DNA of 64,000 nucleotides from Warburgia ugandensis. Lineage: Eukaryota; Streptophyta; Magnoliopsida; Canellales; Canellaceae. Location of the stretch: NCBI GenBank assembly GCA_035236585.1, contig CP141134.1, positions 23,056,414 through 23,120,413 on the forward strand. The letters are read 5' to 3'. Each line of letters begins with the position of its first letter. Position 1 is the stretch's first letter. The notes under the pieces were generated by a model. The model was not told the origin of the DNA. It made no database searches and saw nothing but the letters and a program-made list of their open reading frames with translations. The position numbers were made by a program, and so were the translations under genes. Shown one piece after another: positions 1 to 10,479 of the stretch.

Positions 1-1356
1 GCACATGCTTGTTGAGACATGGTAATTGTTTACAATATCTCATATTTGAATAATTAAAATAGAAAGATGAATAGGTCGAACGTGAGAATAGTTATGATGT
101 ATAGAATTTCAAAAGATGAAGATTTTTAGGTATTTAGATGGTGAGCCTTGTAACCTTAGATTAGCTTTCTGATTTAGTGGCAAATACGAATGTATATTTA
201 CTATCATATTGCGGATTCAATTGTATTTAATAGAATGTGTTGTGTTATGGTTGTAACTGGATGTTTTGGGAAGTGATGTCTTGTATATTTTTTTTCAAAG
301 AGATGAAAAATTATTTATATTGTTTATCAAGTGTCCTGCACGCAAGCGTCAAATTTGCATATGTCCTTAAAACAGAGGAAAAATTGTCGAATTTTGTATA
401 GAAATGAGATATTCATTTTACCATAAAATCCTTGTGTTTGGAGTGAAAATGACACTCGGGATTTTCAAAAAAAAAATTCAACAAAAAAAAAAATTTGCTA
501 TTTTGTTTTCGAAATGAATTTCAAGCACGGGATATCTTGAATTTCGAAAAAGTTTTCAAAAAGTATTTTGAAAACCCAAGGTGTCTCACTCTCATCTCTA
601 AAACATGTAAAATATCTTTCAATTGTTATTGCATTTTCACTAGCTTTGCCATGGCCAACACTTAAGAAGTATGAAAACTACAACCTTGCTTACTAGTAGG
701 AGCCATGTTGTGTTCAATAAAATCAATAAGATAGAAATTGAGCTCTCCTAGATCAACTTAAGCTAGACCAGCTCAAATGCGCAATTCCAATCCAACACAA
801 AGTAAACTATTTTCCATAAGAAAAAGTTATATCTCAAGCTTCTGATCTACAAAAATCATGATACTTTGTAAAAAAATCTAAATTCATACCCTTTATACAT
901 GCACCACCATATGAGTGATGCATACAAGTTTCGGTGATGATTGGGAAAGTTCAAACAAAGTTGAACCGCTTACATTAAACTTGCAGTAGCATTGTGGCCA
1001 CCTTAGTAATAGTGTTGGGGACGGCCAACACATAAACAATGACTTTTATATCTTTATATCTATAGAGAGAGAGAGAGAGAGCAATCCACCTTACTACTCA
1101 AAATACTTCCACAAATAAAGATTTCTTCTGCAAATATTGCATCTCTATGTACACCATAAAAAAAATCACAAAAACTTTTGAAAAATTCACCAACAATATG
1201 AGAAAACACTATAAAATTTCAGCTTGAAATTTCTTGTGTAGATTATGTTTCACATTTTCCAATTTTTTTTTTTATATAGCAACAGTTCAAGATAAACGGT
1301 TTTCCTTTGTAAAGAAATCCAAATCTTTCAGAAATTTTATAGATGACAAACAAGGA

Positions 1357-1361
<5 letters not shown>
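1..1361. other. AT-rich intergenic DNA, nothing recognised
   Basis: I see no coding region, RNA gene or clear repeat end here. The stretch is AT-rich and contains homopolymer A runs near 470-490. A short (GA)n tract lies at 1064-1081. It precedes the long (TC)n tract and the gene-like segment that follows. Confidence 0.5.

Positions 1362-1453
<92 letters not shown>
1362..1453. repeat. (TC)n microsatellite, about 45 units
   Basis: Nearly perfect TC dinucleotide repeat of about 90 bases, continuing into a pyrimidine-rich stretch. Such tracts are common in plant 5' leaders, and the DNA just downstream turns GC-richer and gene-like. The open frames across the tract (Leu-Ser and Arg-Glu repeats) are products of the repeat, not genes. 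Confidence 0.95.
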
Positions 1454-1455
<2 letters not shown>

Positions 1456-2319
1456 TTTCTTCTCAGTTTCTTCTCCGATCTGCCTCCTTCCCGAGTTGGT
1501 GATCTCCAGCTTCACTCCACCTCCATCTGTCACTCTTCCACCTATTGCCAGTGACCCCAGATTAAAAAGGATCACCGAGTGCTCATCGACATTCTAGATC
1601 TGGAGTTTTTTGGCCGGCGATCTCCGACTTTCTCCGCTCCCACCAGTTCTTCTACAATCGACAGTCTGTGGTGACTGCCACGGCCTGCTAGTTTCCTCCC
1701 TAATCGCATTCTTCTCTCGCTCTCCTAAGTGCATTACTCATTGGTAGATTGTAGCTTTGTAGCACTTGGATGATGAAAAACCTTGGAAGAAAAGGTTTTC
1801 TTCATGAGCAGTGGGTGTTTTTCCCCGCTTCTCTGAACCTTCCTGCCATTGCTTCTTCCGCTTCAAGATTCGGAGAGAAATGGGAAGATTCGCTTAATGC
1901 TCGCCAGGATTATTTCATTAGAATTATTTCATTCCTTTCTAGCTCTGACATGTCTGATCGAACTCCGACACACAGCGCCTTTGTAGATTCAAAAGGTTTC
2001 GAATTCTGTTGAGAATTGAAACCGCTTTGATTCTGCCGTTGTTAATTTCTCCCTCTATATTTCTCAATTCAAATATGATATTTGATTTTGGATCCAAGTC
2101 TTCACTCTCGTCATCGAAAAGGTGGAATCTCATCACTAATTCCTAAAGCCCTTGGGTGAATTCCTCATCCGAGCACTCTAAGATAGCACTACAAACTTTC
2201 CTAAACTTTGGCCTTCAGATTTTGCACTCTCCCATGAGTGAGTCTTATGAAGCTTGGTCATCGTTTGTCACTGTAACACCAGTAAGCGTTGGCCACTATC
2301 AACATAAGGGACTAGAAAG
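1454..2319 (+). pseudogene. Gene-like segment, left half of an interrupted coding region
   Basis: Composition is more balanced than the surroundings and open stretches run on the plus strand (1770-2012, and 2156 up to the copia insertion at 2319), separated by stops and shifts. I do not recognise the product. The frame open at 2319 continues in phase on the far side of the copia insertion, starting at 19482, once one copy of the 5-base target duplication is removed. That suggests both halves are one former exon. There is a stop just before 2156 and another after the junction, so this is at best a pseudogene. Alternatively the matching frames are chance and the segment is internal DNA of an older element. 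Confidence 0.35.
2315..2319. repeat. Target-site duplication of copia shell, left copy (gaaag)
   Basis: Five bases directly outside the left LTR. The partner at 19477-19481 reads aaaag, one mismatch. The coding frame continues in phase across the joined flanks, which supports this pair as the true duplication. Confidence 0.65.
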
Positions 2320-2627
2320 TGTAAACCTAACTATACATGTTTACAGTAAATAAAAATCAATAGAAGCATGGAATAGAAACTTACCTCCAGCCATTGCAGT
2401 AGATTTGAAACAGATCTTCTGATTCAATAGCAGTGAATGATGATGGAGAACGAGGATGTCATCTGCTTGAATTAGGGACCCCTTAAGAAATGGTGGTTAA
2501 TGGTAGTTATCCTTCTATCAAGGATAACTGCCATGGGCAGTTATGACACATGTTAAATGTGTAGACAGCAGTACGTTGGATTTTTGAATCCCAAATGTTA
2601 AGGACCATAAAAAATAAATTTCTAACA
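2320..2627 (-). repeat. Copia shell 3' LTR
   Basis: A 308-base repeat starting TGTAAACC and ending TCTAACA on the plus strand. It matches 19170-19476 along its whole length with scattered, mainly transition differences. The adjacent polypurine tract to its right identifies it as the 3' LTR of a minus-strand element. Confidence 0.9.
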
Positions 2628-2640
2628 TTCTCCCACTTGG
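2628..2640 (-). other. Polypurine tract of copia shell
   Basis: On the minus strand this reads CCAAGTGGGAGAA directly before the 3' LTR start TGTTAGA. It has the sequence and position expected for the plus-strand primer of reverse transcription in Ty1-copia elements. Confidence 0.85.
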
Positions 2641-3005
2641 TCCAAACATTTGTAACTTTATAAATTAAAAAATCGTAATGTACTAGTCTAACTCACTTTA
2701 TGTTCTAACAAAGAAATAAATTACATGAATCGTGGCGATAATTCCTTTGCAAACAAGTATTACCTTCCATGTATTACAATGTAATTATCTTCTTTGAAAA
2801 AGCCCTTTATGTGCCATTTTTATCTTTATGAACATGCCTCAAATGATTATTTTAGGTCTAAACATAAATATTTGTCATCCAATCATAAATGTATATAAAC
2901 CAAAATAGAGACAAATGCAATAATTCAAAGTTTCATTACTAATATGGGCTATAAATATAGCTTCATAGTTTAAACGGAAAGTGACAAATGAGAACAAAGT
3001 CCCAT
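2641..3005 (-). other. Copia shell 3' untranslated region
   Basis: AT-rich non-coding DNA between the RNase H coding end and the polypurine tract of the copia shell. No further feature is visible. Confidence 0.6.
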
Positions 3006-3240
3006 TCACGTGACATGATCCTTAAACAACTTTGGTGGCATGCCTTTCGTCAAAGAATCTGCAATCATCAGCTCAGTACGAATGTGTTCAACGAGCACTT
3101 TATTTCTTTTTATGTGCTCTCTGACTACTAAGTACTTAATGTTAATGTGTTTACTATGACTTTTACTTTTATTATTCTTACAAAGAACACAGCATTTGAA
3201 TTGTCTTGAACTCTCTCCCTTCTTAGTATGGACCATTCAA
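3006..3240 (-). pseudogene. Copia RNase H C-terminal fragment
   Basis: The minus strand encodes the end of a Ty1-copia polyprotein: a block around KHINIKYLVVREHIKRNK, then the signature ELMIADSLTKGMPP of the RNase H tail, which normally precedes the element's stop. A frameshift near 3185 separates this from an upstream DNSNAVFF block in another frame, so it is not functional. Position and strand fit the shell's own 3' LTR. The N-terminal part of the protein is absent here. Instead, at about 3241 the sequence switches abruptly to copia gag on the plus strand, making an inverted junction. Confidence 0.85.
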
Positions 3241-3247
3241 AATTTCA

Positions 3248-3577
3248 TACAACACACATAAGGAAAATTGGTCAATTAATGAACTCTTGACCATGTGTAT
3301 TCAAGAAGAGGAGAGATTAGTTCAAGAAATGGGTGAGAGTGCACATATGGCGACCCATAGAAAGGACACGAAGCAAGCCATTAAAAGAAAAGCAAAAGGC
3401 AAAGATATAGCCCATATTGATAAGAAGGAGGCTATGAGGTATTTCTTTTGTAAAAAGAACAGACACATGAGGAAAGATTGCCTTAAGAAGAAGGCTTGGC
3501 TGGAAAAGAAAAGTAATCTCAATTCTTTTGTATGTTATGAATCTAATATAGTTGATGTTTCACATACCACATGTTAG
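3248..3577 (+). pseudogene. Copia gag fragment with degenerate zinc knuckle
   Basis: Encodes the C-terminal part of gag, the capsid/nucleocapsid precursor that packages element RNA. The conserved block with CIQEEERL is followed by a basic region and a CCHC zinc knuckle at about 3448-3485. The first cysteine of the knuckle is replaced by tyrosine (YFFC instead of CxxC), so zinc binding would be impaired. A stop at 3575-3577 breaks the connection to the protease-like segment (IDSGSTIH, about 3577-3600), whose aspartate corresponds to the active-site Asp of copia proteases. The N-terminal half of gag is missing from the window. Confidence 0.85.
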
Positions 3578-3613
3578 ATTGATTCTGGTTCTACAATCCA
3601 TATTTATAATAAC

Positions 3614-4906
3614 ATGCAGGGTTTTCTAAATCAAAGGAAACTAATTGAAAGTGAATGGTGCATCTATTCAAGAAACAAGATGTGTTCACTTGTCAAAGTT
3701 GTGGAGACATATAAGCTTATTTTACAAACTGGTTTTGCACTTGATTTGGAAAGAACTTTTTATATTCCTAGCTTTTCTAAGAATTTGATTTTTGTATCTA
3801 AACTTGTACCACTTGGATTTTCCTTCTATTTTTATGGAACTTCTTTTAATTTATACAAAAATTTAGTATTTGTTGGCAATGATACAATGAATGATGATTT
3901 GTACAAAATTCATTTAAATAATGATGTTTCTAATGAAGTCACGGCTGTGCATGGTAACGCTGGTATTAAGTATAACATTATGAATGAGAAATCCTCTATG
4001 TTGTGGCATCGGAGGTTAGGACATATCTACATTGACAGAATCAGAAGGTTAGTAAAATATGGAGTTCTTGAGACTCTTGATTTTACAGACTTTGATTCAT
4101 GTGTGGACTGCATTAAAGGCAAGCAGACCAATAAGTCTAAAAAGGGTGCAAAGAGGAGTTCTAACATATTAGCGATCATACATACTGACATTTGTTGTCC
4201 TAACATGAGCATGGATGGTCAGAAATATTTCATTACCTTTATAGATGATTACTCACGATTTATGTATCTCTACTTGCTTCATAATAAGAGCAAAACATTG
4301 GATGCTTTTAAAATATATAAAGCAGAGGTGGAGAAACAATGTGGTAAACAAATCAAAATCGTGAGATCTGATAGAGGTAGTGAATATTATGGTAGTTACA
4401 CAAGAAATGGACAAGTACCTGGTCCATTTGCTAAATTTCTTCAAGAGCAAGGTATTGTAGCTCAAAACACCTTGCTTGGCTCACCAGATCAAAATGGTGT
4501 AGCAGAAAGAAGAAATAGAACTTTAATTGACATGGTGAGGAGTATGCTCAACAACTCCAATCTTCCTTTGTCATTATGGAGTAAAGCTCTAAAAACAGCA
4601 GCATATACATTAAATCAAGTTCCAACTAAGGCTGTTTCTAAAACACCATTTGAATTATGGAAAGGTTGGAAACCGAGTTTGAGACATATACACTTCTGGG
4701 GTTGTCCAGCTAAAGCTAGAATTTATAATCTATATGAAAAGAAGTTGGACACGCGGACTGTTAGTGCATATTTTATTGGATATGCTGAAAAGTCTAAGGG
4801 ATATAGATTTTATTATCCTTCCCATAATAGTAGAATGTGGAATCAAGAAATACTAAATTTCTTGAGAATGACATGGTTAGTGGGAGTGTTCGAGCTCAAA
4901 ACTTAA
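3614..4906 (+). pseudogene. Copia integrase region (GAG-pre-integrase plus rve core)
   Basis: Longest open stretch of the copia core, 430 codons. It carries the GAG-pre-integrase domain with the zinc-binding pattern (LWHRRLGH, then CVDCIKGKQ) and the catalytic core: first Asp in HTDICC, second Asp in RSDRGSEY, Glu in GVAERRNRT. These form the DDE triad that inserts element cDNA into host DNA. The frame is open but is cut off from functional gag and RT by stops and frameshifts, so it cannot give a working polyprotein. After about codon 400 the frame leaves the conserved region, and the linker to RT continues in another frame at 4837-5073. Confidence 0.9.
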
Positions 4907-6033
4907 TTTTTGAGGAAAATTGTGTTTCTGATTCAACTCTTGCATCAAGTAGCATACTGGTTATTATTAATGACACCCATCAAAATATGATGGTTATTGG
5001 ACAACCAGTTGTTGAAAATCCAGGTCAGGCTGATAATGTTTTAATAGATCCCATTGATCATGCGCCTCCATAAGAGGCTAATGATGAACGTTTGAGGAGA
5101 TCTACTAGAGTAAGGAAGTCAGCGATTTCTACTGACTATGTTGTCTACCTACAAGAATCTGACTATGATATTTGTGCTAATAATGACCCTGAAACGTTTT
5201 CACAGAGTATGAATAGTAGTAAATATAACTTATGGCATGATGCTATGAAAGATGAGATGGATTCTATGATAGACAATCAAGTCTATCATTCAATCTTTGA
5301 TATTGTCTTGTCAGTGGTATTTAAAATTTCATAATGTTGTCTCTTCATTTGGTTTCGTAGAGAACATTATGGATGAATGTATATATCACAAGGTTAGTGG
5401 GAGCAAGATCATTTTTCTAGTCCTGTACGTGGATGACAGTTTGCTTGCAACTAATGATATGGGATTGCTATATGAGTTGAAACAATTTCTCTCTCAAAAC
5501 TTTGATATGAAGGATATGGGTGAGGCATCTTATGTCATTGGCATTAAGATTGATAGAGATAGGTCTCAGGGTATTCTAGGGTTGTTTCAGGAAACCTACA
5601 TCAACAAAGCTCTTGAGAGATTTTGGATGAAAGATTGTTTACCAAGTATAGCACCTATTGTTAATGGTGATAGATTCAATTTGAATCAATGTCCCAAGAA
5701 TGACCTTGAAAGGGAATAGATTAAAAACATTACTTATGCTTTAGCTGTTGGAAGCTTGATGTATGCTCAGGTCTGTACTATACCAAACATTGCATTTGTA
5801 GTTGGAATGTTGGGAACATATCAAAGTAACCCAGGTTTGGACCACTAGAGAGCTGCAAACAAAGTCATGCGATAGCTTCAAGGGATTAAAGATTACATAC
5901 TTCCATATAGATGGACGAATGACTTGGAGGTTGTTGGATATTCAGATTCAGACTTTGTTGGTTGTGTTGATTCTCGCAAATCAACATCAGGATATATCTT
6001 CTTATTTGCTAGAGGAGCTAATGCTAATAATGT
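4837..6033 (+). pseudogene. Copia reverse transcriptase / RNase H, internally deleted
   Basis: A linker (4837-5073) leads to the N-terminal RT block (5092-5290, with WHDAMKDEM). The frame then jumps directly to a QWYLKFHNVV block (about 5310), skipping roughly 150 codons of the fingers and palm. The catalytic motif YVDD survives at about 5427 in LVLYVDDSLLATND. The RNase H part follows with DSDFVGCVDSRKSTSGYIF, broken by stops at 5717, 5847 and nearby. Coding stops at 6033 where the Athila-like element is inserted. The deletion and stops make this clearly inactive. Confidence 0.88.
6029..6033. repeat. Target-site duplication AATGT, left copy, of Athila-like element 1
   Basis: AATGT directly precedes the left LTR, and an identical AATGT at 17521-17525 directly follows the right LTR. 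A perfect 5-base match is as expected for Ty3-gypsy integration. Confidence 0.95.
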
Positions 6034-7241
6034 TGTTGATTGTTTAACCGCAAGTACATGGGCTATTGTAGTGTAGCTTATGCAAGTACGGGTTGATCCC
6101 GCGGAGACTTGATTTAAAATGATAGAGTTTTCAATAAAATTCAATTAATAAAAGAATAAAAATAAAGAATATACCAGAAATAAACTAACAATAAACTAAT
6201 ATCCAGATTTATTCAACTGTTGCAATTTGCACAATTATTTATTCAAAAGAAAATAGAAAATGCAGCTAAATAAGCTGTCCTGGATAAGCTTGTCCCAGGA
6301 TAGTTAGAATGTGGATAATGTAAAACTAGGATATTTAGGGACACAAATGGTATTAAACAGAAAGGACAGAGGTGAAATTACTAAGATCTGCCAGGGGCAG
6401 ACTTGTAAATTTCTTGAATTTCTGGTTTTTAAGGAAAAACAAGGTGAAAATGATGAAAACCAAAGAAGGGGGAAGAAGGAAGAAGGAGGAAAGGAAAAGA
6501 GGAAGGAGAAGAGAGGAGGGGAAGAGAAGAAAGTAAGGGGGAGAAGATGGGAGAAAACCCTAATATGGCTTTTCTTCCTATGGGCCTACCAGCGATGAGA
6601 AAGACATCGAAGGAGAAGATGGAGGGAGAAAGAAGAAGGGAGAAGAGGGAGAAAAGATGGAGGGAGGAAGGAGAAGAAATGCCGGGAATGGAAACCCGAC
6701 TTGGGTTGCCCGCTCTGGACTGTGCGGAGACGCAAAGACGCCGTTTTCCGGCTTCTAAACCAGAACCCTACGAAGAAGGTGATGGAGCCACCGGAGATGG
6801 TGGGGGAAAGAATAAGGGAGATGTGTCGAGTAGGGATGCCTAGGCCAGTGAAGCTTGTGCACGCTGAGAAGAGAGAGCGAGTTGGGCAAGCAGAAATTGT
6901 TGTTTATCCAGCAGTGATAGAGAAGCGAAAGAGAGAGGGAGATGAGATCGGTGCTGGATTTGGTGAAGGCTTGGGACGGTGATCAAAAGATAGAGAGATG
7001 TTGATGCCAGGCCTTCTAGGTGTGTCACGCACCTATGGCTGCCCAAGAGAAGAGGGATGAGACGTGGAAGAAGAGAAGAGAATGTAGAGGAGTAGAATTG
7101 CCCAGCCTAACAAGAGGGAAACGAGAGAGTATAGAGGAGAGAGTGGAGGGAAGAAGGGGAAAATCCAACCCACCCCGGTCTGATCTTACCTGGGAAGTCC
7201 AAAATGAATAGCCCCCAAGAGGGAAAAACTATGTATAAAAG

Positions 7242-7285
<44 letters not shown>

Positions 7286-7658
7286 GGGTGGGGTCCACTA
7301 GAAATATAGTCTTGCTAGAACTCTGTCTTTAACTTTATTCTGTCCTACGAGTCTTCAAAGTCCTCTTTTTCCATGCAGCTTCATTATCCTCATCTGATCT
7401 TCGTGATTTGATCTAGATCGTTCATGCTTGAGTCAATTGATCTGCAATGCACAAGACCCAATTAGAATCATCTGAACCGTTCTTTATTCCCCTGATTACC
7501 TTTGATGATCATCTAACCGCTAATTTTGCAATTCAACGGTTGGATGGCCAATTAAAGCTAAAATAAAATATTTTATGCAAAATCTTAAAATTGATGTCCT
7601 AGATGCTCTAATTGAACACTAAATTAGGGGTATTTTGACCAAAATTGAACACTTAACA
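6034..7658 (-). repeat. Athila-like element 1, 3' LTR
   Basis: 1625-base LTR, TGTTGATT to CTTAACA on the plus strand, matching 15913-17520. It contains a purine-rich block (6440-7130), a TATAAAAG-like site near 7234 on the plus strand and a (GA)n tract at 7245-7283. Compared with the other LTR it has extra DNA around 6760-6830 and 6885-6905 and lacks a block just before the (GA)n tract. Open frames here (for example 6311-6982) are low-complexity Lys/Arg/Glu-rich and I do not treat them as genes. Confidence 0.92.
7245..7283. repeat. (GA)n microsatellite in Athila-like 3' LTR
   Basis: Perfect GA repeat of about 39 bases. The other LTR has a (GA)n tract at the same place (17091-17135), so the repeat was probably in the parent element and changed length since insertion. 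Confidence 0.95.
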
Positions 7659-9301
7659 CACCCCCAACCAGCATTTTATTAGTCCTGAGCAAAACATGCG
7701 AAGAATCAGATAAAAAAAATTTATTTTTCAAGTCATCTTCATTTTTTCTTAAAGAATTATCTTCAATAAATCTATCAACTTTAGCAAACTAATAAAGATG
7801 ACTGAAGAATTCAAAACCCTACCCATATGCAAAAAATATTCCACTTAAGCTCAAATCTCAGAGTGAGTGTGTACATATACAGTCTACACATAGACTAATC
7901 TTTATTTCTAAGTGAACTTCTAACTTTTGAACTCCATCTGAAATATGTTTTGACCTCAATCCTTACTAATGACATACTCTTAGAAATAAAGTCTCTCAGA
8001 TAGAGGGTTCAAATCATATCTCTCTTTTAATTATGTGAAAAGAGTCAATGAAAACAAATTTAGCTCACATATACTCATGAAGAACGGGAGTTACTAAGGA
8101 ATTGTTTTGATCCCTTTGGAATGGAGGCCATTACCTTGGAATATTTAAAAATCTTCATTTTCTCATCAAGATTATATTCATCATAGAATCAATAGGTCTT
8201 TAATTGGGATGAAACATAGGCCTAAGATAGGGTACCAAAGAAAGGGTATAAGGGTATTCAAAGTTTCTTTAAAAAATAAGTAGAGGCCTTCTACTAAAGT
8301 TGACAACTCTTCTTTTCTGTGCTGAAGTGGATATTTCTTTTTCTATTTCTTTGCATTCTTCAAACTTTTTTATTCTTTTTTTTTAGACTCTTTTCTTTAT
8401 ATTTCAGTACTTTTGACTCACCTTGAAGAATATTTCCTTTCTTGATATCCACTTTTCTACTTTCATTGCAACTAAAAGATATTCCTTCATTCATATCTAA
8501 CTTATTTTTCAAAGAAAAATAGGTAATGGATAATTTATATTGGTTTAATATGGGTAAAGGGTAATTTGGGTGACAAAACAAAAGGCTTTATAAAAGGCTC
8601 AAGTTGGTTGACTAGTGGTAAAAATACTTCTGGGTAGTCTTTATATCTCTAGGTTAATAACAACAATGATGGCCTAAATCATTTTTTAGGTTTCCTATAA
8701 TCTATCAAATTCAATGAACTTCCAGAATTTTAAAGGTAGTATTCTAATTATTCAAATAATTAGCCAAATTTAAGATTTTGGGGATCAACTTTCTTGAAAC
8801 ACACTGAAGAAAATTTAGAAACATTTATAACTTCTCAAAATAAATGAATGGCTTTAAAACTCATTTAGGTTATAGGTCTCTACTGAATTTCTTTAGAATT
8901 TCTAAGTTATAGCCACTTATCAATTTAGATTATTTATATGCAACTGCGTGTACAGATGTGATCTGAGACTTTGCTTTCATAGAATACTTTAGAAAATGAG
9001 TAAAATGATGAATTAATCATATTCAATTCTATTAATAAGCTAAAGTTATCTAGATTATACTTTAGAAAATCCAATTCTCATCATAGTATAGGAAATGACC
9101 TAAAAAAATTTATTTTGTCAATTTTATTTTATTTTTTGGAAAAACCAAGGAAATCACCTAAAAAAACGAGAATTTGCTAGAATTATACACCCCCCAACCT
9201 GAGAGAAACATTGTCCTCAATGTTTTAAAAAGTATGACCTAAAATGAATATGGGTGATGTAGAAAAAAATACAAAATAGCATACATAAGGATCAAATCCC
9301 C
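7659..9301 (-). other. Athila-like element 1, 3' non-coding region with two polypurine-like tracts
   Basis: About 1.6 kb without coding capacity between the integrase stop and the 3' LTR. The minus strand carries a polypurine tract abutting the LTR (7659-7670, GGTTGGGGGTG). A second G-rich tract lies just after the integrase end (about 9190-9200). The same layout with similar sequence is seen in Athila-like element 2. No env-like frame is visible. Confidence 0.75.
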
Positions 9302-10479
9302 TCAATCATGATAAACAGGATCCTCTAGAGTTGTGGACTCAACTTCTGGATTCTCATAATCTAGGAAAGGTTTTAAACATTGACAATTCACTTTAAAAGA
9401 ATGACCAGTCCTAGTATTCTCAATCTTAACAGCCACATATGGAAAAACTTCTTTTACTATATATGGGCCGGTCCATCGAGATCTAAGCTTACCTAGAAAT
9501 AGGTGGAGCTTAGAATTGTAAAGTAGAACCTTCTGGCTTGGAGTAAAGGATTTTCTCATTATGTTCTTATCATGAAAAACTTTCATCTTTTCTTTATATA
9601 TCCTATTACTCTCATAAGCTTCATCCCTGATCTCTTCCAACTCATTAAGTTGGAGTTTTCGATGTGAGCTTGCTTTATTCATATTGAAATTAAATGTCTT
9701 TATTTCCCAATAGGCTCTATATTCCAATTCCACAGGCAAATGATAAGCCTTACCATATACAATGTGATAGGGAGACATACCAATCGCGGTGCGATGTGCA
9801 GTCCTGTAAGCCCAGAGCGCATCAGTCAATTGAAAAGACCAATCTTTACGATCTGGATGAACAGTCTTTTGAAGGATTTGTTTGATGGCCCGATTAGATA
9901 CTTCTACTTGTCCACTTGTTTGTGGGTGATACCATGTTGCAACTTTATGTGTAATGTTATATTTTTTCATTAGTGCTTCAAATGGTTTGTTGCAAAAATG
10001 TGTACTGTTATCACTTATAATGGCTTGAGGGGTCCCAAATCTAGAAAAAAAATGTTTTCTTTTAAGAATTTAAGAACTATTTTGTGATCATTATGCTTAC
10101 ATGGGATAGCCTCAATCCATTTTGAAACATAGTCTATGGCCAATAATATATAAATGTAGCCAAAAGAAGGTGGGAATGGACCCATGAAATCTATACCCCA
10201 ACAATCAAAAACTTCTATGATAAGGATGGGGTTTAGAGGCATCATATTCCTACGGTTTATTCCTCCTAAATTTTGACATTGCTCACATGATTTATAAAAC
10301 ACATGTATGTCTTTGAACAACGACGGCCAATAAAAACCAAATTGCAAAATCTTTGCAGCTATTTTCTGGGCAGAAAAATGTCCACCACATGCTTCTGAAT
10401 GACAAAAGGAGATAACACTATGCTGTTCTAAGTCAGGGGCACATCTCCTAATGATTTGATCTGGGCAGTACTTAAACAA
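9302..10479 (-). pseudogene. Athila-like integrase, frameshifted
   Basis: Two minus-strand frames together cover a Ty3-gypsy integrase. The upstream one (10479-10015) has the HHCC zinc-binding domain (CHSEACGGHFSAQK, then CEQCQ) and the first catalytic Asp (WGIDFMGPFPPS). A frameshift at about 10020-10050 precedes the second Asp (about 10010, SDNSTHF). The downstream frame (9970-9302) carries the catalytic Glu ([10 protein letters not shown]) and the C-terminal block [14 protein letters not shown]. All three DDE residues are therefore present but not in one frame. The frame ends at 9302 with a stop typical of the end of pol. No chromodomain is visible. Confidence 0.9.

Larger units (their letters stand above)
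3241..6033 (+). mobile_element. Copia gag-IN-RT-RNase H core, inverted relative to its shell
   Basis: Plus-strand copia coding DNA begins mid-gag (YNTHKENW block at about 3248) and runs through the zinc knuckle, GAG-pre-integrase, integrase, reverse transcriptase and into RNase H, stopping at the Athila-like insertion. It has no LTR, primer-binding site or polypurine tract of its own. It lacks the gag N-terminus and the RNase H C-terminus, and the latter is what survives on the minus strand next door. A short continuation (17526 to about 17550) is visible after the Athila element. It is either an inversion inside one element or a truncated relative joined by rearrangement. Confidence 0.8.

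Noticed and set aside
1234-1575. Open frames on both strands across the (TC)n tract
   Set aside because: They encode Leu-Ser or Arg-Glu repeats produced by the dinucleotide repeat, with no conserved sequence.
6311-7211. Overlapping Lys/Glu/Arg-rich open frames in the Athila LTR (similar ones at 16322-16639)
   Set aside because: They lie in low-complexity purine-rich LTR DNA and the two LTRs differ by frame-breaking indels. They look like composition effects, not genes.
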